Below are positions 48,901 through 61,200 of a DNA stretch of 64,000 nucleotides, piece by piece (position 1 is the stretch's first letter; every line of letters begins with the position of its first letter). Origin of the DNA: Rhyacophila brunnea (taxonomy: Eukaryota > Arthropoda > Insecta > Trichoptera > Rhyacophilidae); contig JAGYXB010001358.1 of the NCBI GenBank assembly GCA_022495005.1, positions 1 through 64,000 on the forward strand. Reading direction: 5' to 3'. The notes below the pieces were generated by a model. The model saw only the letters and a program-made list of their open reading frames with translations, was not told the origin of the DNA and searched no databases. Made by a program: the position numbers and the translations under genes.

Positions 48901-51900
48901 CTCAAAAATATGGTATCGACACCATTTCTGATTATTTTTATAAATCGGTGACTTTGCTATCACCTTTCCATAGATGGCATCATCCAATTTGTAGTAGATA
49001 CTGAGATATCTTAGTAGCTACACTTACCCCAAAGTTACACTTACCCCGACTCACCTTACATATTTATATAAGATAGTCAAAGAATAATAAAGTATAGTAT
49101 GTAAATGTAAGTAATGATTTCACATAATATAACTATAACATATTAGTAAGATAGACACATCTGGACCATATTATTATGTGTCAGATAAGGAGTTTTCCGA
49201 GTCTTATGAAACATTCCAAAAGTTCTGCAAAATCAAAAAGGTTGGGGACAATATAATTCTTTTTGGGGCAAAGGAAGCTATGGAAAAAAGGGCGATGCGG
49301 TGGTGAGGTACGTATCGATGAGCAAGAACCTAAAATACATTTTAGTGAAATGATAGAGGCGGTAAATAGACTAAAAACTCACAGTCATCACGGCGTGGCG
49401 ACGGCATACCCGCAGAAGCCATAGAAAACCATACATCAATAATTATTATTATGCAACATGGTTTGGAAAAACGGTGTATGGCCTAACGACTGACAGTCAA
49501 TTTTGACCCCCCCCCCTCACATAAAGGTTGCTAACGTAAATGTGGAAACTGTCGAACATTCTTTCTTATTTCACATACTTACCTACAAGCAAGATCCTAT
49601 TACGTATAGTCAGCAGACGTCTGAAGCATTTCATCGAAAGACAAATAGACATTAAACAGGTTTGATATGAGCAAGGGAACTTACGAGTAAATGCTGAACA
49701 TCTGGCAACTTATTGAAAATTTGAGATAGTTTAATACCCATATCGTGTTCTGCTTAATTGACTATCGGAAGGCATTCGACTGTGTGAGATGGAACTGTAT
49801 GCGGAAGGTACTTCTGGAAATGGGAGTTCCACCACACCTCAGGTACATGTGCCACCGAAAACCTATAATTATAACAATAGCCACACAAAGGAAAAGTAAA
49901 TAGCGCATTTTCTGGGAGTTTCCGAACCGAGGAATGCGTTTTATCTCCCAAGTTGTTCAATGTAATGCGGATAACCCTATATCATTGACAAGACGGAATA
50001 ATAATTGGTGGCTAGAAAATAAACAACTTAAGATTCGCACATGATACCGTGCTCATCGCTGCTGATGAAAGACCGGGCAGAGGAAGAGAGTCGCAAATTC
50101 GACCTCTTATTAATAGGAATGAGACCAAGTTAATGGTTATCGATCGGGCTAACCTTCTACCAGCAACGAGTATACTCCAAAACCTAGAAATAGTGACATG
50201 TTTTTTTTTAAAATCTCAACGAAAATAAAGTATTGATTTCGAAAGGAGTTTTTCAAATAACGTTACATGTAAAGGAGTTTTCCATTGGTTTAATATGCTT
50301 TTTGTTACTTTTGGCACCTAGTCAATATTAATCTATAATATACAGACTAGCTAAAACACAAGTTGGTAAGTACCTACTTAGGTACTTTCCAAATAGGCTG
50401 ACGCAAATCGATCCAAACCGGAAATTCAAAACCTAAAACAACCTTCGCCCTATGAAGTAGGTACATACTTGTTCCTATGTTAAGATAGGTTGTGTTTTGA
50501 TTTTGGCAAGTTTTAAGGTTTCGAATTGCATGGAGCGATGATAAACCGATTTGCGACGATGTGCGCTGGCATAGTCTTGATAAGATAATACACAATATTA
50601 TTATCGGCTGCAATGGCAGATACCATAGATAGTACTTACGACTAGAGTTGGGTTTCGGGAATTCTTGAGAAATTTTCGAAATTTTCAATCCCGAATCTCG
50701 AGAATTGAAATTTTTAACATTTCGGGAAATCCCGGATTTCGAGAATCTTTTCTCGGGAATCGGGATTTCTTTACTATCAAATATTAATTGAAAAACGATT
50801 TTTCTATATGAAAAAAATAGACAAAACATAAAACCTTCACAGACTGATCGGGGCATTTAACACAATTAAGCCAACTTCGATTCAAAATGAGCGCAATTTT
50901 TGCAACATCAGGAAACTTTGTGTCTCAAAAACGTACGCGATTGACAGTCAGTGTTTTTTGAAATTGTATTTTAATAAGTAATATTTTGAATTATTTTTGT
51001 TTTTCTACTTCTATTTTGTTTTCTTCTTACATTAACAAATAAAAATCATATATTTTAGGAATTTGTCTGTTTTTACACTAATTTTAGGATTTTTACAGGT
51101 TTTTTTTAAAATTTCCCGATATCTCGAGAATTCTTTTCTGGAAATCCCGAATCTCGAGAATTCTAAATTTCATTATTTTGGAAAATCCCGAATCTCGAGA
51201 TTGAGATTTTCTCGGGAAATACCCAACTCTACTTAGGACTCTTACGAGTAATTATTCATTGTCACTGGGTAGTGACGGTTTTCTTTGAAGCACAAGAGGA
51301 AGAGGGGCTCGCTCAGTCAGAATGTTCACACCTGAAGTTTCGTGAAATGTAAACAATCCTATCACCTACTCTATTTTAACAGTCAGCGATGGCTTGTCTC
51401 ACAAGTAATCTCCAATGTTGTTTTTGATCAGCATCTAAGTAGGTACTTCACCTTAGCAATCGGTTTCACTATGGAGAAGTTTACATGGATTCAGATGATG
51501 GAGAGAAATTGGGTTAGCTGCAATGATGTCCCGTGTGGCTAGGAGGTCATGTTTTATTAGGGGCAGCATATTAAAAAGGAAATTGGTTTTGGGAATAAAT
51601 TACGTAGATTCGGCAAATTTTTCTGTCAGAGCACTAACGAAATATATGTAGGTATATAACGTGTAGATCAGAATTTAAAGAATCTTTACGTGTATGTGTA
51701 TTCAATTAAAATACAAAATAGTGTACTCGTACTTGGTATTTTGAAGAGCGCGACAAAAAATCTTCGGACACGAAGATCGCCGCGAGACAAAAAAGTTTGA
51801 ATACCAAAATTTGGTGTGGTAGGTGAAGGAATACTACATTTGAACGATTTTTGTAATGTTTTGTTGAAGAGTTCTTCATTCATTACATTACATTACAATA

Positions 51901-54900
51901 CAATTGTAGATACCTTGCCTAATTTAATTTAGCCTTTATAAGTAAATATCGATATACATATTGCAAAAGATTCTTTCCTTATCTGATTAGTGATTCCTTT
52001 TGAATTATATTTACTTACTTGGTTATTTAACTGATTGATCAAATGATATCATTGTCAACGATAACACTAATCCAACATAATTTTATCAGCAAACACTGAT
52101 AATGATGAGCTTAGGGTGCGTAGTGTAGCCTTCCACTCATTCTTAGATCCTACCGATTAGTGCGTAGGTAGTTAGGTAGGTACCTACTTAACTGGAAAAT
52201 ATCATTCATTCATTACATCGCCATATTGGAATATGAGATGAGAATAATAAAGAAGAGCTCGTGCAATAAACAAAACATGTATTAGGTAATTACTGATAAC
52301 AATCAAATAATGATATTGAAACAATAATATTACAGAATGATACAAAAAAGGTAAATTCATTAATCAGGAAAATTCTATTCACGTCCCCAGATTTAAATAA
52401 TTCTAAAAAATAGATCAACGTCAACCAAAGACGTTGAAAAAAACCTTCTTCTATAAAGATAAAGCCTATGAGGTCATTTGTAGAGAATTTATTTTCCAAT
52501 TTACAGGACCTATAAAAAGACAATCAATCACCTTGTTTTTCATATATTTAGATTATTGCAGTACAAATAACACATTTTGTTTATTGAGTGAGGAAGATCC
52601 CATTACATTAGATTCATTAGATGAATACAAACTATTTCTCGTAAAAGGCTTTTGAGATAATTACCACTCTGAAGGGGTGGGCGCTTTGCTCGAAGGATGC
52701 TTTGCTTAGTAGCAAAAATGGTATTTTATTTTAAATTTAGTAAGGACTTTATATACATATTATACAAATAAATTCTAACGTATTTTCTTAATTTATTATT
52801 TAACAAATTATTTGGCTGAGGACAAAAATGGAAACGAAGGAAAATGGTCATAATCGACTAGGTATTATACTTGCTTATAAGCATGTATTTTACTTAGAGG
52901 TGATAAAAATAAATGACGCGTAAGTAGTGTCATTATTTACAATATTAAATAAGAAGAAACATTATTGCAATTGTTAAGGCTATACCTCAGTTGAGTCATG
53001 GTCTAAAAAGATCGTGGCTAGGCGATGCGCGGTTTGCGGGACGCGGGTGCAAATAACGCATGCCGAACGAAATATAATTTGTCATATAAATCCAACATGC
53101 GTCCATTTAATCTTCTGTTTATTGTTCTATTAGTAACAATAATAATATATTCATTGGCATGTTTTCTTTTTAAAGTAAATTGGTAACGTTTTTAGTCATC
53201 TTTACACGATTTAAGAATTAATACCCCCGTCGTCATCACGAAAGAAATTGACGTATTCACACCTCGACGCTCAGTCTCCGAGTGCCAGCGAGTCCAAAAT
53301 TTCGTCGCGCCTATAGTTGAAAATTATTTGCCGTTTCACTGAAGTATCACCTTAATAAAATATAAACATCATAATTTCATTTACCCACCTAAATGAAAAA
53401 TAATACAACTACTGTATCAGGATAACGATGTGTTTTATATGGAAGTATGTAATACATAATATTATAGTATAATTTTTTTGATTATTAATTATTATTTATT
53501 GATGGTATTATTAAAAGTTTCTATTATTACCTATTATTAGTAATAAATATACGTACATATAGAAAATTAATACTACAATAAATGTCTTTTAATTGATTAT
53601 GTAAGTATGCTAATAAAAATGTCATCTTTTTTCAATGTTTTTCTGATTTTCGAAAATTATAAATTTTTAAATATACTGACACCTCAAATAAAGTAGTAAG
53701 TAATCGTTTATAATCGATTCGCGAAAGAAAACAAATATCAATCAGTCTCATAGGTATTAGTGTGACAAATAAATACCGGTGTCGTGTTTTCTTATTATGT
53801 TTTCGTAGTACCTAATTAGTGAGTAAATATGCATTTATTTCTTGTTTAAACTCACACGAACACCAATGTGTCGATTTCACATTTAAACAGATTTGTAGAT
53901 GTAGAATAATAACTTGTGATTTGTAATATAGGTATCGATTATATAGAAAGTATTAAGCGACATTATAATTAATTATTTGTGGTAGATGGACGGCAAGACA
54001 TGAAAAAATATAGTGACAGATAGAAAACACGTTTTTAAACGTGATATTATGTGTGATCTACCTCAAATTGAAATACCTAAGTTCAGGACTCCAAAAAACA
54101 AAGTGAAAAACTTTAAAAATCAACAAAACGGCGTTTAAATAAAAAAATGTGTGCATTTTCCAAAATGTCTTAGGATAATTTATAAAGAGATTCTGATGGC
54201 TCAGATGATTCGATATTTGAAAGTAAAAATATTACGCCTGAGAACATACGAAATCAGATGATGCACCTAGTGAAGTTTGATTTTTGGGTGAAGGATTTGA
54301 TAAATCAATGCATTTTTATATGAAGTTTTAATCGTTTCCTCTCTATAATAATTGTTGAACGCCAATGTGGCCTAATTAGATTTAAATAAATTCAACGAAT
54401 GTTGTGATAAGACAAAGTATATTGAACGTTGTAAGCACCGTAACAATGTATTTGGACAACGCGAATTTAAATGTCGAGAAAACTACCGAAACGCGATTTT
54501 AAGAGTGATTTATCTCTGAAAATGTGAATTTCTTTAAAATTATGCTCGATTAAAAAAAATGAAATTTCTCAAAATGTGCAAAAATCTGAGTGAAAATGTT
54601 AAAGTTTTAACAAAGTGTCGTTTGAATAAGCAATGTGCGTGTTACCCAAAATATTTTACGATAATTATATAAGTAAAGTAGGTATGTAGATAGATTATAA
54701 TATTATAAATATATATATTTGAATGATTGATTGATAATCGATCCACGAACAAGTAGAGAAAATAATTTTAAAAGAAAGAATCGATATAGAGTGTACATTC
54801 ATTCGAGTGAGAAGAAAGTACCTTCATCATATTGGGTATTAATTATAATATTAAGCAGAAAACATTTTATCAGCTTATTCACGTTATATGAATCATAATA

Positions 54901-55097
54901 CAGTAGTTTTATTAATTTTCCGTTTTACAGTTTTCGCCACAGCTGAGATAGACGATGACATCAAATCTTTCCAGAACACGGTTGGAGAAATTCCTGGCTT
55001 CGACGCATCGAAAGTTCCTTCTGTCGAGGACGCTGCTGAAATAATGAAAAAGAAATGCATCAAGGAAGCAGACGAGGCGGCCTACAATAAAATTGTG
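45883..55097 (+). CDS. Secreted protein, 5' part: probable 27-kDa haemolymph glycoprotein (DUF1397) family
   Basis: Seen: exon 45883-45925 (ATG, 14 codons plus one base, GTGAGT donor) joins exon 54931-55097 (TTTTACAG acceptor, GTAAGT donor) in frame to give 70 residues. Residues 1-20 form a signal peptide (MFNKIIFIVISTFLVFATA then E). The mature start is acidic (EIDDDIKSFQNTVGEIPGFD), followed by VEDAAEIMKKKCIKEADEAA with one Cys. Family (recognition, not searched): the GEIPGF segment and an early KxxKC motif resemble insect 27-kDa haemolymph glycoproteins, secreted proteins of about 230 residues. Role unknown. The remaining exons, about two-thirds of the protein, were not found before 64000. 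Another small secreted cysteine-containing family is possible. Confidence 0.62.
46623..46775 (-). repeat. Dispersed repeat R3, copy 2
   Basis: Inverted relative to 28030-28228, with similar order of blocks and many small differences. It lies in intron 1 of the secreted-protein gene. Confidence 0.62.
47252..49056 (-). mobile_element. Pogo/Tigger-type transposon remnant in intron 1 of the secreted-protein gene
   Basis: Ends GGTGAGTCGGGGTAAGTGTG and (inverted) AGGTGAGTCGGGGTAAGTGT are flanked by TA (47250-47251, 49057-49058). The minus strand at about 48340-48540 encodes HFVGVIIKLEQDDRILTKFA, then FSFPRVEDIYEVKEEDVI and LPQPSTGRRGEI. This is the C-terminal region I associate with Tigger/jerky-like pogo transposases; one stop splits it. 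The core word GGGGTAAGTGTGAC recurs about nine times across the element. At 1.8 kb it is shorter than a full pogo element. Confidence 0.82.
49740..50190 (+). mobile_element. RTE-like LINE reverse-transcriptase remnant in intron 1
   Basis: Frames read FCLIDYRKAFDCVRWNCMRK, VLLEMGVPPHLRYM, LRFAHDTVLIAADE and NETKLMVIDRANLLP. Motif A is intact (DYRKAFD), but the catalytic YADD is changed to FAHD at about 50035-50045. Frameshifts separate the parts. Confidence 0.85.
50643..51231. mobile_element. hAT-type MITE rich in CCCGAATCTCGAGAATT motifs
   Basis: The ends TAGAGTTGGGT and ACCCAACTCTA are inverted. Flanks CTTACGAC and CTTAGGAC match at 7 of 8. CCCGAATCTCGAGAATT-type words, themselves near-palindromic, cluster within about 130 bp of each end. 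The middle is AT-rich with no transposase. Confidence 0.9.
51240..52975 (+). other. Intron 1 interior of the secreted-protein gene
   Basis: No repeat family or gene could be supported here. The frames at 51342, 51686, 52290 and 52434 lack motifs. Confidence 0.5.
52976..53353 (+). repeat. Dispersed repeat R2, copy in intron 1 of the secreted-protein gene
   Basis: It runs AAGGCTATACCTCAGTTGAG, then ATGCGTCCATTTAAT, AATTGACGTATTCACAC and ends TTTGCCGTTTCACTGAAGTA. The same sequence lies inverted at 57233-57600. Nothing is coded, and the class is unknown. Confidence 0.85.
53354..54930 (+). other. Intron 1, 3' portion
   Basis: AT-rich, with AAAATGTGNNNNTTT-like words and GTCGTGTTTTC scraps. It ends in the pyrimidine-rich acceptor before 54931. 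Confidence 0.5.
54931..55097 (+). CDS. Secreted 27-kDa-like protein gene, coding exon 2
   Basis: The exon completes Val15 and encodes FATAEIDDDIKSFQNTVGE and on to AAYNKIV, ending in phase 0 at a consensus GTAAGT. Its base composition is clearly richer in G and C than the flanking intron. It is bracketed by a large inverted repeat (52976-53353 and 57233-57600). Confidence 0.8.
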
Positions 55098-55104
55098 GTA
55101 AGTG

Positions 55105-55200
55105 CTTGATCATTATCAGTCTGGATCGATCCACTGCTGGACGAAGACATCACCAAATTGATTCCACTTTTCTCGGAACTACTTCCGGCTTTTTCGGACT
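55105..55200. mobile_element. LINE 3'-UTR fragment just after exon 2 donor
   Basis: TCATTATCAGTCTGGATCGA and CCACTGCTGGACGAAGACAT match the phrase that ends many insect RTE-type LINEs (ATCATCATCAGCC...CCACTGCTGGACATAGGCCT). It starts within 10 bp of the exon 2 donor. A trace of the phrase is also at 33474. Confidence 0.55.
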
Positions 55201-56091
55201 ATTTCGGCGGCCTCTGGGTCAACATTTAGGATGTGTGAATAGATTTGTACAGCGATTGTCTTTCCTTCAAGTTATGGTCCTGCTCATTTCCAATGAAGGT
55301 TTTCAGAAAAATCTATTACATCCCATAGCCGGTTATATAGTTTTTTTTATCTACGCTGTGCTATTTCGATACAACGATATATTATCTACTACATACACCT
55401 ACTGTAAGTTTTTCCACCTTTCTTTTACTGACTTAATCTCTGTCTGAATTTGGACGTAAGAAAATATCCATATTTAGGTACCTGAGAATTTCGTCCAATA
55501 TTCAAAGTAGACTCCAATCTTCTTGAATATTTTTGAAACATTTTTAATGAAATAAATTAAAGTTTTTTTATTATTAAACTGCACTGAACGTGTAATATTA
55601 GAGGTCACACATCCCGATGGTCTTTGAATGACAAAGTCAATTGATAGCCAATTGAGTAGATACAGAATCTATCTCTATCACTTTCGGAACTACATACATA
55701 TTATTTTGCATTGCAAAGCGTAAACTAGATTTACGAGTACCTTGTCTTGAAAGTGGTTTGTGTTCACCTAAGTCCTAAAGCGCAAAATTGTTGTGGTGGC
55801 CGACCAAAAGTATTAGATCTTTTATTTTAAATCATGTCATCAATACATGTAAAAAGTCCATAATTTCGAGTTCAGGATATATATCCTGTTTCAGGGTAGG
55901 TACCCCAACCCCATCATCAAAAACTGTAATTCTTAATATTGCATGCACTGCATATTATTCAAAGTATAAAATCTTGTGGCACACTGAATAAGAATTACTT
56001 TTTTTTCAGTTATAATACATAAACATGTATACAAATTGCATGTCGGCAGGCATGTTTCTAACAGGGTGTTTTACGAAAAACGGATGTTAGC

Positions 56092-56172
56092 CACTTTCTC
56101 AGCTTTGTCAGAAGCGGCATTCGAACCCGCTCCCTACGATTTAATAATCGGGCACGTTATCGATGGCGCCGT
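56092..56172 (-). repeat. tRNA-like SINE head fragment
   Basis: The minus strand reads GGCGCCATCGATAACGTG, then a perfect-looking B-box GGGTTCGAATGCC within GAGCGGGTTCGAATGCCGCT. There is no acceptor-stem pairing, so it is not called a tRNA gene. Confidence 0.5.
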
Positions 56173-57232
56173 AACAATTGATTTTAGTGCTTACTAATTA
56201 AATTAAATTTGTAAATTGAGACGATTTTGATATTAAAAATAATCATAAAGTTTAATAATATTTCATCGAATTCATCTTTCTTAATTAAGATTTATAATAG
56301 CAATCATTTCCTGATAAAAAAAAAATGTTGACCAAATCTTTTGAGTTGACTTTTTTTAAGCTCACATGTACCTACGGGTATGTGGTGGCAAGACACTTTA
56401 ACTGTACCTATCAAATGTTATCTTGCTCAATGACACTCCCCAATCGCTCGTTGTACACCATTTGGGAACATCTGCACTAGACGACCGTACACCTCATCGT
56501 GATAGTTTTCGATGTCTAATACTAAGCTAATTGTTTAATTGAACTGAAAACAATCATGATTAAATTCGCATTTTTTGTTATTAAAAAAATATGTACCTAC
56601 CTAGGTACAACGTTTATGTATGTAATCTTGCATGGTAATGTAATTGAGTGACCCTAGAGATCATTTCGCATAACATTTGTTGACGTCGCGATGTTTCTTC
56701 GACTTGAAAACAAGTCGTTTTTGCAACTCTGTAAATTACTGGTGATAATGACAAAACATCCTCAATCTTAATTACTTCTTAGTAATTACTCACTTCGCTC
56801 TCAGCCCTGACACGCTTTGAGCACAAGTCTTGCACGTCAAGGTCCGTGCCTCTTTTCTATATCAACCCTGCGTCCTTTACCCTGCATCACCCCGCCGTTA
56901 TATATCAGCATAGCTGCGGGGCGAGAAATCGTCGATCAAGATGGCGGAATCCAAGGATTGTGCTGCAGGAAAACGTAGGGTCACGCTATAGGGCGGAATC
57001 CGGTATACTTCTCCAATTCACGTGAAATGGATTTTCATGATTACACGGAGCGTTCTTGACACTGTCGTATCAGTGTATGTACCTATATAACATAAGATTC
57101 GGTGAAGACATCGATTCTTAAAAGTAGAGACCCTTGTAGGTACCTACATTGGTCAGATCGGTACCACTTCTCGCAGCCATTTGTCGTGGCGTAGCAAGAA
57201 ATACTTATTGGTACATTAGCCATAAATGGATG

Positions 57233-57600
57233 GAACCAATACTTCAGTGAAACGGCAAATAATTTTCAACTATAGGTGCGACGAAATTTCGGATTCGCTG
57301 CCAATCGGAGATCGATAGTCGAGCTGTGAACACGTCAATTTGTTTTGTAATGGCGTCGGGGGAATTAATTCTTAAATCGTGTAAAGATGACTAAAAAAGT
57401 TACCCATTTACTTCAAAAAGAAAACATCTCAATGAATATATTATTATTATTACTAATATAACAATAAACATAACATTAAATGGACGCATGATGAATTTTT
57501 ATGACAAATTATGTTTTGTTCTGCACGCGCGTTTGCACAATCTTCGCGTCGCGTAGTCACGATCGTTTTAGACCGTGCCCCAGCTGAAGTATAGCCTTCA
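57233..57600 (-). repeat. Dispersed repeat R2, inverted copy downstream of exon 2
   Basis: The reverse complement of 52976-53353 over nearly its full length (TACTTCAGTGAAACGGCAAA to CTGAAGTATAGCCTT). The two copies face each other 3.9 kb apart with exon 2 of the secreted-protein gene between them. Confidence 0.85.
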
Positions 57601-57639
57601 AGAATGGAGAATGCAGAATTATGTGTGTTTTATTTTTCA

Positions 57640-57870
57640 TTAATTGATCGCGAGAAACTGGGCCCCACCCAGCCCCCAATGTTTTTCATGGTTTTACCAT
57701 GGGGCGATAAGGTGGCTTCGCACGTTGAACACCCTAATTTTAAGCCACGCGCACACCACAGCCACTTATGGGTGCGACAGATCGCAACGACATGGGAATA
57801 CTTCGCATCTAACAACGTCGGCTCATCTGAGTTTTTGCGCCCCAAAGGCATTGACTAATATGGGATTGAA
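57640..57870 (-). mobile_element. LINE fragment, minus strand
   Basis: CTTCGCATCTAACAACGTCG, GGCTCATCTGAG and GCATTGACTAATATGGGATT parallel 62028-62100 of the clearer minus-strand LINE tail. The short open frames here are by-products. Confidence 0.5.
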
Positions 57871-59361
57871 ATTGTTCGAAGAGCATTTTTCGAATAATTT
57901 TATTTTCGAATACCTTAGATAGCTACATCCTCTTGTAATATTCCCTTTATCATAGTTTTGCCATCGACGGTCTTAGACAACGGGTCAAGATTCGAGGAGA
58001 GTGTGTGATCTTGACCTTGACCATTGCACATTGCAGCACATTATGGCATTTGCACTCGCTTGCTAAAACCACTACCTACAATGCATGCATGTGATAATTG
58101 TTAATACGTAGCTACATTTATCGCCACAATTAAATTAGCAATTCATTGTCCACCAAGGATATAAATAATGGCAGTTCTCACGTTGCGGTTCGCCTTTAGC
58201 CTTTGACGTCAATCTCTGAATGATATTGGCCGCGTCCATTTTGATTTTGCAATAATTACATTGGACATTGTATCTTAAACATGTCTTCGGTTACCTCTTT
58301 GGCGAGAACCTACGTATTTCTTACTAATATTATTAAAAGCTATGAATCGTATAGTAGAAAAGGGAAAATAAATGTAATAATTGGACGTAGGTATGTACCT
58401 ATTTAGGTAGGTACAGTCTCTAATGAGCTTAGATTTGAAAAATGCGTAGACGCAGATTGTTTACATTTAACAACAGTTATACACTTCTAAAATAAAATTG
58501 TCTGTCTCTGAATGTCGTTTTGAGTATTTACTATTTTTTTTACAGTATGTTGTGCAGTACCAATACATATCCTGCTTCGCTATGTTTACTTTAGCGTATA
58601 ATATGAACATCATGTGATTTGATATGACAACATGACATGAAATTCATACAACACCTTCTCTATTAGACTACCATAAGCAGATTCCTTTCTTGTTATTACC
58701 AATCCTTTCTCGTGTATCCAAAGACTTCTGATGTTGTACACGCGGTCCGATGCTCTAAATTTGATGTCCGCAAAAAACTGACTTTATTTGGGTTGTTTAT
58801 TTATTTCTTTCGGTTTTAGCCCTGTCACACATTGAAAATCATCCAGCGCTCGAAATGGAAAAGTTTACGTACCGGAACGCTCGACAGTTATTTGAAGATA
58901 TTTACATATTTATCAAATTTTATGTGTATTTCATAAAAATAAGTGTTCGATTTTTTATTAAGTATGGCATATCTAGCTCAGATGGCCAATTTTTTTTCCA
59001 CGAGACGGAGCGATAATTTTACCGATTTAACAAACAGGAACGGCGCTCCGGTTCATTTCGAGCCCTGAAATCATCTCGTCTGCAATATAGTCAGAAATCA
59101 AAATTTGGCGCAATGTTACAACTTACTGTCTTCCGTGCACATATTATGATGCCAGACCATGCCGGCACAGTGACGTACTGCGACATGCAGAAACGCAGGA
59201 AAAAGCCACTTCTGTACATGTGCCAGTACGACATTTTGGAATTAGGAATACTTGCGCCCCATGTTAAGTGAAATTTGTTGCTTGCAACACCAGCTATTTT
59301 TTTATTCAAACAAAATGTCACATTCTACCAGTGTGTGGTGGTACATTGGGTTAGGTTAAAT
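57871..59361. other. No gene seen; possible intron 2 of the secreted-protein gene
   Basis: Imperfect CG patches occur at 58820-59060 (CGCTCGAAATGGAAAAG and CGCTCCGGTTCATTTCGAGC, roughly inverse), suggesting an eroded MITE at about 58818-59066. No later exon of the secreted-protein gene was recognised. Confidence 0.45.
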
Positions 59362-60451
59362 CAGGGGGGGGCAAACTTTTTGAATGGAGGGCCAAATTCA
59401 AGAATTAAAAATGAGCGGCGGGCCGCAAGTAAAATACCATTTTTAGATATACACTATTTATTATCACGAAAAATAAACATTAAAAAAAATTAATGAGAAG
59501 AATAAAACTGTTGAACATTTTTTTTTAATTCAGGTGTTAATTTTGTAGTTGATTGACTGCTTGTAAATGGGCATCGGAGATATTTGATCGTAAAGAATTT
59601 TTATTGAGGTTCATGATCGAAAATGTTTGTTCACATATCGAGTGCTTAAAGTCAGACAACGTTATCTACAAAAAAGTGTTGTTTTTTTTAGATAACGTTA
59701 TTTTACATTTATGGCTACATGATAGTCAAACAACGTTATGTCAATCTTTTCTAATTTCTTATTAAATCGTCAGTAAAGTTTAACGCTAACTACATAAGTT
59801 ACCCTTGTTTTCATATATTTTTTAAACTATCCCTATAATTTTTAACATCATCATAAGCAAGATAAATATACAATACATAATAAATTATAAAATATTAACA
59901 TTAGGTTTTAAATAAACATTTCCCTTGTTGAGTTACAAGAATCTAAAATAACGATTTTTGGCTCTCCTGTAAAGTTGCACTTTTGTAGATAGTGTTGTTT
60001 GACACTAAGCCCTCGATATATAGATTGATCCAAAAATAACGAACATTTTTCTTGCATAATCTTTAAGTTGGTCGAATTTGTCTGAATTAAGGGCATTGTA
60101 AAATTTGGAGATTTCTTCACGACGATGCAATTCTCTTAAATCAGTGTCACACTACAGATCAATAATCTCAAGTTGTAGCTCTGTCGGTACACTATCAATA
60201 TCTATTGAAATCGATGTTCAACGTAGAAAATAGTGCTTAAATAGTGCGTGACGAGACGCAAGGAAGATGTACTAAGATAATAAATACATTTACGAAACAA
60301 CAAATTCTTCAAATTTTAATCTATTGTCAATATTTTTTAAAAAATTATAAAAAAGTTATTCGTAATCAAAAGTAAAATTAATGATGGCGGGCCGCAAAAA
60401 AATACCCGGCGGGCCACATGCGGCCCGCGGGCCGCAGTTTGCCCTCCCCTG
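59362..60451 (-). mobile_element. Decayed hAT transposon, copy 2 (opposite orientation)
   Basis: Same family as 3427-4777, inverted. Perfect 8-bp target duplications GGTTAAAT lie at 59354-59361 and 60452-60459. Minus-strand remnants include the DLQCDTDLRKLHRREE-type region (about 60105-60190) and a shortened, rearranged dimerisation segment. It is about 260 bp shorter than copy 1, with internal deletions around 59640-59900. Confidence 0.9.
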
Positions 60452-61200
60452 GGTTAAATCATTGGGTTAAATCAACACATTCAACATATTGATTGTTGAG
60501 TCAAGATGAATTTAGATTTGCGATCTGGGTCATTAAAGCTAATTTATGCAGTAGGTATTTACATATTATAAGGTCAATAATTTTAATATTTCATAGATAG
60601 GTACAGCACAATTGTCATCTAAGATCTTATATGTACCTATTGTATTTATAACAACAGTAGGTAGATTGTATTTTCCGTTAGTATTTTGTTATCAAATCAA
60701 TTCTAACGAAAGGGTCCGATTTCACTGCTGCCAAGTGGCAATCACTTTGTATGACGTGATCTTTTAGATATTTTGTCAATTAATGACATATTATGTATTG
60801 TTACTTTGTGAACTTAAGCATAATTCATAAAATCCTAACATACCTCATAATTCACAAAACAATGCATGCATTCAAGTCAATATTTACACAAACTACATAA
60901 TGACAATGCATATTAAGTGATAGGTATACAATTTATTGTTGGAAGTATTTTCGAAACAATGGGTCGAAATGGACTTTGAATAAAATATGTAGGTACTTTT
61001 GTTGTTTTCCTAGTGGACTAGGTTATTTGAAATATTCAATATGACGTGTTAATTATGTATGTCAACAATATGACGAAAAATAAGATGAAACTATAGCTAT
61101 TACAAAATTGAAGAAAAAAACCATTCGAGTAGGTACTTACCGATATGCAATAAATGTTCGTTTAATTCATCTCTAGGCAAAGTTTTGCCTTTAATCACCA

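Noticed and set aside
55106..55447. 113-codon frame directly after exon 2
   Set aside because: Begins in the intron at a LINE-derived sequence and shows no domain.
56110..56165. Possible tRNA gene (GGGTTCGAATGCC)
   Set aside because: Only the T-arm region is tRNA-like; no acceptor stem.
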